Of a DNA stretch of 64,000 nt, positions 1 through 9,210 are shown one piece after another. The stretch covers positions 17,852,875-17,916,874 of the forward strand of contig OZ234495.1 of assembly GCA_965153455.1 (NCBI GenBank). The letters are read 5' to 3'. This stretch comes from Sphagnum compactum. Its lineage: Eukaryota > Bryophyta > Sphagnopsida > Sphagnales. The notes below the pieces were generated by a model, which worked only from the letters and a program-made list of their open reading frames with translations, was not told the DNA's origin and searched no databases. The translations under genes and the position numbers were made by a program. The first letter of the stretch is position 1. The number at the start of each line of letters is the position of its first letter.

Positions 1-1475
1 TAGAAAGAATGCCCATATTGGTGCGATACTTTGCTTCAGCTTCTATAGCTTTGGCTGTATGGTGATAAGTAAATAGTTGATGATGTTCAAGTGCAAGTCG
101 AATCGCATTTGCAACAAAAGCCTCCTTTGTTGTGCCCGGAAGCCTAACACAAGAAAACAAAAAACAAATTACATTCCAATGTTAAAATGCAAACAATGTT
201 TAAAAAATAAAAGAAAAGTATGGAAATATATCGCCCATGAATGATTTCAGAATCGCGATACTTGGATATTGCATCCATTTCTTTGACTCGGTTGCGTTTA
301 TTGGACTCCAATGTCCAATTCCGAACTCCCCATGCAAGTTTCAAAGGTTTTGCATAAACAACTTTATTTGCCCAAATTGTCTCAACAAGGTTCTCATCTT
401 TTTTAAGGCATGCCCATGCACTTTGTGGGATGAACCCCACCCCCCATGCTGGAATCCCAATGATGCCCAACAAGATTTCGGAGGCTAAACGTACCAACAA
501 AGGCCATTTAACTTGTTCCATTTGTTGCGCTTGGGCTTGGAGTTCATCCCATTCTAACTATGCTTTTTTTGTCACTTTATCGAGAGCCTTCTTTTCATTC
601 CGCTTTTGCCTTGCATGTGGGTTGCTCAAAATTCGAGCATTCATAGCATGGTGATTTTGTTGCCTTGGTCCCCCAACACGAGTAGAAGGATGGCCAAATT
701 TGCCTACCTCCATGCGAAGCCCGTGTTTGTTGTCCAAATGTTGACGAAGTAGCCATTTAGCCGCATAAACATTGGTGCATCCATTGATCTTGCACTTCCA
801 CTTTGACCCTTCGTGCACCCAATTTGCATCTTCCATGCATGATTTGGTGGTACTTTTACTTGATCACTTTCATGTGAAGCCACCGAAGCCCCTACAAGAA
901 CAACATTCAAAATCAAACTAGAAAATAATCTTTAAAAATGATTAAAATATTACAAATAAGCTAATAATATAAACTTACAAAATATGAAGGTATTGCAAAT
1001 AGACCAACAAGAAAATCCTACACAATATGAAGGTATTGCAAATAAACTAGCAAGAGAACTTTAAAAATATGAAGGTGTTACTAAACACTAAATACAAGGA
1101 GGGCATTGCGAATAGGCTAGCAATTAAAACCTTTAAACAATGAAGATATTGCTTGAAAACTTTGGGCAAAAAAATACCCCATCCCCATTCTCAAATAGAG
1201 AATGAAGATGGGGTTTAGGGTTTGGATTGGGATTTTTTATTTGTAATGTGTTACATTGCACTCTTTTAAACCCTATCATGTGAAATGTATCATCCATCAC
1301 AACAAATTTACTTTCAAGAATAGGAATGGGATTAAGGTTTACCTTCAAAAGTAGCAGTATAGATGATAATTCTTTGTTCCACTTCAATTTCCTCTTCATT
1401 TGTTACAACATTCACTTGTTGATTATTGGCAGTCACCTTTCCTAGGTGTTTAAGTTTCTTCCGAGGAGGTGCCAT
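1..1475 (-). pseudogene. Broken multi-exon C2H2 zinc-finger gene, cut by left window edge
   Basis: Read on the minus strand. A putative exon 1 runs 1475 to 1343, starts MAPPRKKLKHLGKV and ends at a GAAG|GTAAAC donor. Exon 2 begins at 891 after a TTCTTGTAG acceptor in matching phase and runs to about 231. It holds one C2H2 finger (WKCKINGC, then H-x4-H near 745-800), then a basic stretch (NARILSNPHARQKRNEKKA) and a helical region. Exon 3 (143 to 1) begins LPGTTKEAFVANAIRLALEH and leaves the window. Damage: a one-base frameshift just before the finger (near 835), an in-frame TAG at 560-558, and no usable donor at the end of exon 2, where GGGCGATATATT may be a mutated GT site. I do not recognise the family. 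A single DNA-binding finger followed by helical sequence fits a transposon-derived or transcription-factor-like protein, but that is inference. The 300-bp stretches between exons are AT-rich introns. Confidence 0.6.
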
Positions 1476-1860
1476 CCTACAACAAAAGCCTTTAAATCCT
1501 TAAACAACAATCAATCCAAAAAATAAAAACAAAAGCTTGAATCTCCCCAACAATAGCGATTGCCACCACTACCCAAGAACTTCAAGCTCCCTTAAATAAA
1601 CAATTGCAAACAACATATAAAAGGATAATAACTTTTTTTTTTCAACTTTAGAAGTTTTATTTCTAATTAAAATTAATTAATATAGTCTAAATATAAAATT
1701 TAATTATTGTAACTATATTTTCAATTATAATTGAATTGAATTAATATAAAAAATAAAGTTATATTTATATTTTTATTTTTATTATAATTGAAAATCTATT
1801 AATAATTACATTAAATCTTGGGCATGACACATGGTGCCTTTGTGTACAACAATTAAAGAA
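1476..1860. other. AT-rich spacer without genes
   Basis: About 380 bases of low-complexity A/T sequence, with runs such as TTTTTTTTTT and AATTAATTAATAT near 1630-1800. I see no coding signal or structured element. Confidence 0.7.
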
Positions 1861-1960
1861 AACTAGCAGAAGATGGTGATGAGCCCAGATCTCGACTCAT
1901 CATCATCTTTTGCACTTGAAGAAAAAAATCAAGAGACGACGACGAGCCAGTAAGGACCAG
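1861..1960. repeat. Outlying unit of the palindromic 60-bp satellite
   Basis: One to two diverged units of the GACGACGAGCC hairpin repeat found at 2840-3135 and 3466-3835. AGATGGTGATGAG is mirrored by CTCATCATCATCT around a short loop. It is followed by an A-rich tract and the start of a second GACGACGACGAGCC unit. Confidence 0.7.
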
Positions 1961-2489
1961 CACCCCTTCTCAAAATAAAATAGAGGAGTTTTTCTTATCT
2001 GAAAGAATCAAATTCAGAGCAAAACACTACCTAAACACTCTCTTTGCCCTTTTGGTCTTGCGTCACTTTGTGAAGTTTATGTTTTTACTGAAAGCCACCA
2101 AAAGATGTGCCATAGAAAACACCTGTCCTCCTAAAATTCTTAAGAATTTCCACAACAAATCATATGAAAATAAGCCAAAATTTTCAAAGATCACTAGAAC
2201 ATAATGGGCAAATACATTTTGCAAGTTAGAGTAGAAAAACAAGATAGGAATAGTCCAAGCAAAACATTGTGAGCTTGTGCAAGCAATGCAAGAACTCAAG
2301 GCAATGTGGCCTCACCACAAAGCAGTAATTACAATGAGAACACATGAGGCAACATGGCCTCACCACATGCCAGTATTTTAGAATAAAGCTTAAGGCCTCC
2401 TCAAAAACAATAGTGAATTGTTTAGTGTATTGCATACACCCATTTACAAAATCACTAGTTCAAATATTTTCAAAATCTTTGAAAGTTTG

Positions 2490-2840
2490 AAAATTTGTCA
2501 AATGTACTTTGCCCATTTACAAATTGAATAAAATGAATTCCAACACACACAAGAAATTTTAAATTAACATCACTGGTGTGGTTCCTTTTGGCCAGGAGCT
2601 TGTCCAAATGTTTTATACCACAACAACCCCTTTCCTCCTTACCTTTGCATTTGTCAGGGGGTGGTGACATCCCCATGTACAAGAAGGTATAGTAATGAAG
2701 CATCAAGTGGTGATGCAGTCAGTGAAATCATAGAAACCCAAGAGATGCATCAAGTGGTGATGTAGTTAGTGAATTCACAGTTGAGAAAAAACCCAGGAGA
2801 TGCATCAGGTGGTGATGCAGCTAGTGAGTTCACATTTGAA
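2490..2840. repeat. First copy of a direct duplication of about 240-330 bp
   Basis: The block starting TGCCCATTTACAAATT (about 2510) and running through GGTGTGGTTCCTTTTGGCCA and TTTGCATTTGTCAGGGGGTG to repeated GATGCATCAGGTGGTGATG motifs recurs at about 3137 with only scattered substitutions. The offset is about 630 bp, so the duplicated unit also carries the palindromic satellite that follows. Inside the block the 25-30 bp motif ATGCATCAAGTGGTGATGCAG repeats three times. Confidence 0.85.
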
Positions 2841-3135
2841 AAAAAACCTAGGAGATGATAATGAGCCGGGAGCTTCCTAGCTCGTCATCATCTTTTCCAT
2901 TTGAGGAAAAAAATTAAGAGACAACGACGAGCCGATAGGCTCGTTGTTGTCTTCTACACCTGAGAAACTAACTAAGAAATGACGACAAGCCTCCCGGCTC
3001 GCCGTCATCTGCTACACTTGATTAAAAAAACAAATAGATGACGATGAGCCAGGGAAGCTTGCCACCATTTGTTACACCTGAGAAAAAAAACAAAGAAATG
3101 ACGACGAGCCAAGGAGGCTCGCCATCATCTGTAGT
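2840..3135. repeat. Palindromic satellite array, A-tract orientation
   Basis: Four to five units of roughly 60 bp. Each has a hairpin (ATGACGACGAGCC, a 4-6 base loop, then GGCTCGTCGTCAT or a variant) joined to a linker like CTACACCTGAGAAAAAAAAC. Units start near 2853, 2910, 2977, 3037 and 3097. Both arms vary between units, but the pairing is usually kept. It is the reverse-complement orientation of the array at 3466-3835. Confidence 0.85.
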
Positions 3136-3136
3136 G

Positions 3137-3465
3137 TGCCCATTTACAAATTATATAAAATGAATTTCCAACACAAACAAGTAATTCTAGTTAGCATCAC
3201 TGGTGTGGTTCCTTTTGGCCAGGAACCTATCCAAATGTTGTATACTTCACTACCCCTTTCCTCCTTACCTTTGCATTTGTCAGGGGGTGTTGACATCCCC
3301 ACATATAGGAAGGTACAGTAATGAAGCATCAGGTGGTGATGTAGCCAGTGAGTTCACAAAAACCCAAGAGATGCATCAGGTCGTGATGCAGTCAATGAAA
3401 TCACAAAAACCCAGGAGATGCATCAAGTGGTGATGCGGTCACTGAGCTCACACTTGAGAAAAAAC
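3137..3465. repeat. Second copy of the direct duplication
   Basis: Near-identical to 2510-2840 (same TGGTGTGGTTCCTTTTGGCC, TTTGCATTTGTCAGGGGGTG and ATGCATCAGGTGGTGATG segments). It separates the two oppositely oriented palindromic arrays. Confidence 0.85.
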
Positions 3466-3835
3466 CCAGGAGATGACAACGAACTGGAAGCTTCCCAGCT
3501 CGTTGTCATCTTCTGCATTTTCTTAGGTGTAGTAGATGACGACGAGCCTCCCTAGCTCATCGTCATTTTTTTGTTTTTTTTCTTAGGTGTAGCAAATGAC
3601 GATGAGCCTCCCTAGCTCGTCGTCATTTCTTTGTTTTTTTTCTTAGGTGTAGCAGATGACGACGAGCCTCCCTAGCTCGTCGTCATCTTTTTGTTTTTTT
3701 TCTCAGGTGTAGCAGATGACGACAAGCTGGGAGGCTCGTCGTCATTTCTTAGTTTTTTTCTTAGGTGCAGAAGATGACGACGAGCCAGGTAGGCTTGTCA
3801 TCATCTACTACATCTAAGAAAAAAGACAAGAGTGA
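3466..3835. repeat. Palindromic satellite array, T-tract orientation, exact 60-bp period
   Basis: Consecutive 60-bp units begin near 3534, 3594, 3654 and 3714. Each reads GATGACGACGAGCC, TCCCTA, GCTCGTCGTCAT, then a run of T and TCTTAGGTGTAGCA. The last unit (3750-3825) is a longer palindrome that also includes the linker: TTTTTTTCTTAGGTGCAG pairs with CTACATCTAAGAAAAAA. The repeat therefore switches strand there. No unit carries an open reading frame worth calling. Confidence 0.9.
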
Positions 3836-3899
3836 AAAAGAAATAAAGAAAAAAAAAGGTTGATGTACACTTACTTGCCACAGATGCACTAGTTATTTT

Positions 3900-4095
3900 T
3901 TGGAGGAGTGTTTTCTACAACACCACTTTAGCAACGCCTTTTGTAACACCGCTTTAGCAACGCCTTCTACAACACCGCTTCAACATCGCTTTTGCAACAT
4001 TGCTTCAACACCGCCTTTGCAACATTGTCTTCAGCAACATCATTTCAACATTGTTTCTGTAGCATTGTCTTCTACAACATCACTTTTGCTCTTAA
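3900..4095. repeat. Degenerate minisatellite of 20-30 bp units
   Basis: Repeated CAACACCGCTTTAGCAACGC-type units (CAACA, then C/T-G-CTT, then CAACGCC) run for about 190 bp. Divergence grows toward the right end. Confidence 0.75.
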
Positions 4096-4324
4096 GTGAT
4101 GATGAGGTTTAGGGTTTTTGATGGGGCGGAGGTAGGTAGTTGGGGTCTGAAATGCTTGGGTAGTAGAATAGATTTTTTTTATGGGTAGCCTTGAAGTAAG
4201 TGAGGGGGAAAAAAAAAGAATTGACCCAACCTCTATGCTTGTAGTAGATCCAATCATTGGGATGAACTTGAATTCATCCCAAACGGAACTAGTGCAGTCA
4301 TGGGGGCTGGGTCACTCCGGCCCT

Positions 4325-4713
4325 TGTGATGGACCCATTATTGAATAGCCTATCACAAGGGAACTATTTTTCCACTTATTCCTCAGTGGCCGCCAAATTA
4401 GGTTGTGAGGACAGGTGTTGTCTAGTTTTGATTTCAAATGTACCTTTGGTCCCAATTTTAATTATTGGTTTATTTTTAAGGAACTTTTGGTCCAACCTTG
4501 AGGCCAATTTTTGGATTTAAAAAACTTTTGGTTCGGGTCATTTTCATAAAGAATTTAAAGTCAGTTTGGTTTAAGATTAAGTCTAGCTTTCTATGCACTC
4601 CTATGTCAAGGCTCACAAATATCGTTGTTATCCCACATATAAAACATAACATAAAAATTCCTTGAATATTACGCAATGTCCAAACTTCCCCCTTAATTGG
4701 GGCTAACATCACA
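4325..4713. mobile_element. TGTGATGG...ACATCACA element, copy 1 (solo-LTR or MITE candidate)
   Basis: A 389-bp block with inverted ends (TTGTGATG on the left, CATCACAA on the right) that recurs at 12478-12837. Shared internal stretches include CTATTTTTCCACTTATTCC and GGAACTTTTGGTC, and the right end is GGCTAACATCACAA. TG...CA ends and this length fit a solo LTR. A short non-autonomous DNA element is the alternative. No clear target-site duplication is visible (GCCCT on the left, AAAGA on the right). Confidence 0.7.
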
Positions 4714-6460
4714 AAAGAAAAATAATTAAAAACAATTTAGTTTTATAATTGTGAAAATACTAGTCAAAAATTTATAGTCTATGGGTCTGGGGGGTAAAGT
4801 TGCACCTTGCACCTATGGCATATAGGTGGAGGGTCTAGGGAATGATCTAGGAGCCCAAACTTGTTCAGTAGCTTGGATTGTCAGAATATTGTTAATCATT
4901 TTTTTATATCCACCTAACAAGAGAGTAGCAGCATCTTGGTAAAACATTTTATAACCATGTCCTGCACTTTGAATCCACTTTTTCAACATAGTTGTAAATC
5001 ATGCAAGCAAAGCATCATCAAAGGGGTTGAGCCTCATTTTTTTGTTATATGACTCTTCATTGAGCTTTGAATCCAAAATTGAGAAGACCATCTTCTTCTT
5101 GTGCCAATCTTCATCAGAATATGGCTTCTAGTTGTTCAAAAATCCAAAGTAAAATTTCATGATTTAAATTTGGATCACGACCTCCCTCTTCCAGAGTTTT
5201 GTGAACTCATAATTAGACTTTAGGTCAGGTATCCTTGCCTCCTCAACGATGCGAACGGGTAAGCAACTGAGTAGGTGAACGCATTCACATGAGCAAGAAG
5301 GAATCTTTTAAATATATTTCATGGCATGTCATCAAATATTCCTAATCTGTTTGTTTGCCACGTGGAAATAGTATGTGATGTGACAAAATATTTCATGACA
5401 TGCCATGAAATATTATGCCACATCACATGCGTGATTTGTTGTGGGATCAACAATGGTTTACAGACAGTGAACATGGGTTTGGCCAATAAAACTATCAAGA
5501 GTAGGAGATTCATGTGAAGGTTGGAAGACAAAAGAAAATAGAAGAATGAATTTTATAATCCTTGCTGCAACCAATGCTTCAAAATGTTTAGGGCTCTTGT
5601 AAAATAACTATCATATTTTCAAAAATGTTGAAATGGGTGGAAACTGCATGCTTGAGAAATATTTGACAAAACAAAACTCCCAAAACATATTAATTACTTG
5701 ACAAACATTTGTTGAAATGGCCAAGGTACTATGATATTATACATAAAACCAACATTGGTCATTACCAATGATGGGTTGGTATTTGATTTTTTATAATCTC
5801 TGATTTCAGTTTTTTTAATATTCAATCACGGAATGATTGGTTGTGAGTTTTTGGGGGGGGGGGGGAAAAATTCAGAATCAGGTATTTATAATTTTGGTTA
5901 TTTAGAGAACAACTGAAAGCCCTGCTGGATTCCATGAAAGAATGGCAAAGAACCTGCAATTTTCTGGGCAGTTATTTGACTATTCAAAAGGAAATTGCAA
6001 ATAGTGGTAATGTACAAAACTGTGTATTTTGTTTTTTCCAAAAACTGTAAAAAATGAGTAGTGAAATTGTTCAGAGTGCAGCCTATGATAATTATGACGA
6101 TTTTAACATTTCAACTTCATAGTTTCACAAAAAATCATTTCACTAATTTGAGGAGTATTTAATGAGGAAACTGACCTTAAGGTAAGGTAGTCTAACTGTC
6201 AACCATGCAGAATGGAAAAAAAATCAAACCTTAAAAGAAATATTAGATGGCATGCCAGAGTTAGTTGGCACACCTCTATTATAATTTTTAGGCAATGGTA
6301 TTCCAAACTTGCCCTTGAGGTAATCTACTCCAAGTAGGTAGTAGTATATTAACCCCTAGTCATCAGGGTCCCCTTTTCAGTGTTTTTGTTGGGAGGTCTT
6401 TCTTTCTCTGACGTTTAGGGGTTAACAGTGAGGCTAATGCAAAGGTAGTTGAATGGGAAA
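4714..6460. other. Intergenic DNA with no gene found
   Basis: AT-rich. It contains a 27-bp-arm inverted repeat at 5314-5413 and a run of ten or more G residues near 5850. The only ORFs are short and lack recognisable motifs. Confidence 0.6.
5314..5413. repeat. Inverted repeat with 27-bp arms
   Basis: The left arm 5314-5340 (ATATTTCATGGCATGTCATC onward) and right arm 5387-5413 are reverse complements except for one C-C mismatch. The spacer is 46 bases. A second, smaller inverted pair (TGTGATGTG at about 5374 and CACATCACA at about 5418) overlaps it, so two alternative cruciforms are possible. Confidence 0.85.
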
Positions 6461-6645
6461 TTTGATCGTGGCTACTCCACGAGACATTGCAGCTGAATTT
6501 GAATTTGATCGTGGCTACTCCACGAGACATTGTAGCTCGATTTGAATTTGATCTTGTCTACTCCACGAGACATTGCAGCTGGATTCGAATTTGAATTTGA
6601 TCGTGGCTTCTCCATGAGACATTGCAGCTGGATTTGGGTCCAAGA
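6461..6645. repeat. 43-bp tandem repeat, four copies, upstream of the FkbM pseudogene
   Basis: Copies start at 6461, 6504, 6547 and 6596 (spacing 43, 43 and 49). Each contains TTTGATCGTGGCTACTCCAC, GAGACATTGCAGCT and TTTGAATTTGA, with an internal CGTGG/CCACG dyad. The array ends about 315 bp before the ATG at 6960, so it may lie in the ancestral promoter or leader. No such array is seen before the paralogue at 27948. Confidence 0.85.
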
Positions 6646-6959
6646 ACCTGGTCCTGCATGCAAGGGTTGCAATTCCAACACACCCATCCATTTCTTTCTC
6701 CGTATGCATGCAGATCTTGCACCCGTAACTTAGTTTACAAGCACCCAGTGAGACAAGAAAAAGAAGAAGAAGCAGCTAGCAACAGACGAATCTGTTTTTC
6801 TGTGATCTGATGCAGTATTGATCAGGACTGTGAAAACACAGCATGGTGGAGCCAGGTGCGTAGTTTTGGTTTGGAGTGGAGAAGAAGAAGCAGAAGAAGA
6901 AGTTCTAAGTGATCAGCTCTGAGGAAGGTCTCTAGCGACACAGGGATTAATTGGTAGCC

Positions 6960-9210
6960 ATGAAGAGCAGCAGTAACACGGGGATCAGGGATTTAAAGCT
7001 CTCCAGTTGCTCCCGTTTCTTTCACTAGGCTTTGGCTAACAAGCTTGTGATAGTTCTCACTTTGATGATCTCCCTTCTCTTGCTTCTTCTCTTTCGTCCA
7101 GGCTTCCGGTAAGAAGTTGTTACGTCAGCTCGTGTGTGGAGTTTTGCTTCTTTGTTTTTTTTGGTTTTTGATGTTGCTCATGATCAGCACAAGCTCTTGA
7201 AACAACCAGGACCGATCGATCTCGCAACTAGCTGGAGGACATGACGATCAGTCTGGCACGGTTCTTCTTCGCAGTGGCGTACTAGCTCCCATGACTGCAG
7301 ACGAAGAAGAAGAGAGAGCTTGCAAGCTTTGTGTGAATATATTTGTTGATCAGGTTTTTGACGACTGGTTTTGTTTCTTTTTGTGGGATGGCATGTGATC
7401 AGGCCTGAGGAGTTTACTGCACCAGCTACTGGTTTTCTTAGTCTCTGCAGGAACAACAACAACAGTGAGCTCTTCTTCCCCCAAGCAGATCCCAGCTGCT
7501 TTCGCATCTGTCATTTGACGATGAGATCAGCCAAAAGCTTAAAAACTTTGAACTCGGAACTCACTTCAGGTTTTGTGTGTAAAACTGTTTGATAAGGTTC
7601 TTCAGAATCAACGACAAATGAGGAGAAGAAGGCTTTGATGAACGGCGATAAGCATGGAGGAATGGTGGATGCGCTTCTGTTTGCTCTAGAAACAGACGAC
7701 AAACCCAAGATCAGATTCTACAAAACAGCAACGTTCCCCGCATTTCCGATGTTTGTTTGCGAGAATTGCAAGTGCGACATCTGTTCTCGAGCTTTGTGGC
7801 TTGGCTACTTCGCTCCCATAGAGACCACCATCTTCCGCCACATCCTTGGCAATGGCGTCTGCGGTAGAGCAGCTCCCAATAACCTTTTGGTGGATGTGGG
7901 TGCTAATGTGGGCTACTTCTCCGCTTATGCTTCTGCACTGGGCTGTCGAGTGGCATCCTTTGAGCCCAACGAACACCCCCGCCGCTACCTTGAAGCTTCT
8001 GCTGCTCTACATGACCCACATCACCTCTCATGGAAAGTCTATCCTGTGGCAGTTGGCAAGGAGGTATGTACACAAAACCTGAACAGAAAACATTCAAGCC
8101 CGAGTTGTCAGTCCCTCGCCTCTTTGCAGTTTGGCATGCAATTGTATGATGAAGTCTTGCCAGAACTAACCAATCTAGTTGCGCAAGCAAGCTCAAGCAG
8201 TCCACGTTTGTCAAGATCAATGCCAGGAGCTGATGAAATGGATTGACTTCACCATGTCAGATGCTGCTGAAAAGAGTCTCTTTCCATTAGGCTGTTGTTT
8301 TCACAGTTACACACAGTCTGCTGCTGTTGTGATCACAGCACCGTAATGGAAAGCCCACTGCCATAGGGCCTTGTTTCTTGCGGTAGGGACAGTCGCGTTG
8401 CTTTTCATTCGAGAGTTGCAACTGTGTTGAAAATATGTAATGTTTCTTTTTAAGAACTCTGGGAACACATGTGCTCATGGAAAAATATGGCAGCTCTTGT
8501 GCAGCTGCTAATGCTTGATTGGTAGAGCTGTGAGATGACTGGTGAGCACAGTCAGTTCAAAAAACAAAATGGAAAGCTGCATCCGTGTTCACAGCAGCCT
8601 AATGGAAAGATGTCCTAACTGCTCCTGATCTGTATTCAATGGCGATTGTTGTTGCAACAGATGATGGATTGCTGAAGATAGTTTTGTGAATTTCTTTCAT
8701 GTCTGACAAGGTTGTTTCTCATGGGTGTTTTCTCTATAGGAGATGAAAGTGCATTTCACAGAAGAAGGGGCATAGGGCGTAAGCCACATAACAAAGCGCA
8801 AGCTCATGCAGGTGCGAGATCTCGAAGTGCAAGTGGTTCTACTGGACACCATAGTGAAGGAGGATGTGCTTCTTCTCAAGATTGACACCGAGGGCTTTGA
8901 GGCATCGGTCATAGCCGGATCTCACAATGTGCTAAAGAATTACAATGTGCAGAATGTGGTTGTGGAAGTGAAGAACTACAATGAGCATGTTGTGCGAGAT
9001 TTCTTGTTTGATTTGAAACGAGACGGCCGCTTCACACATGTTTACAATTACTTTGAGGAGTATGACAAGCCTGGAATGGATCTTTCCACATTCGACCTTC
9101 ATGAGGCAACCATGTATGATGTCACCGATGTTGTCATGAATAAAAGATATGAACAAGAATTGAAGCATGAGGATTTTTGGTTCTGCAAGAAACCCTTTTT
9201 GAACACCTAG
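6960..9210 (+). pseudogene. FkbM-family methyltransferase copy with two in-frame TAG codons
   Basis: The four exons match the paralogue at 27948-29678 in order and phase: 6960-7108, 7403-7464, 7606-8063 and 8740-9210, with all GT-AG sites present. Translation would give about 379 residues: a short N-terminal membrane anchor, the SAM-binding motif LVVDVG-type (LLVDVGANVGYFSAYA), VASFEPN, and the late LLKIDTEGFE motif. Two codons are TAG where the paralogue has Trp: 7026-7028 (before ALANKLVIV) and 8773-8775 (before GVSH). There is no frameshift. It is most simply a young pseudogene. Alternatively, both TAGs end in AG and splicing to them would remove the stop in frame. The first has a good pyrimidine tract, the second does not. 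An upstream in-frame TAA shows the ATG at 6960 is the first one. The intron of about 680 bp before exon 4 shows no other gene. Confidence 0.85.

Noticed and set aside
1861-3835. CRISPR-like array
   Set aside because: 60-bp units are whole palindromic repeats without unique spacers, and the DNA is plant nuclear.
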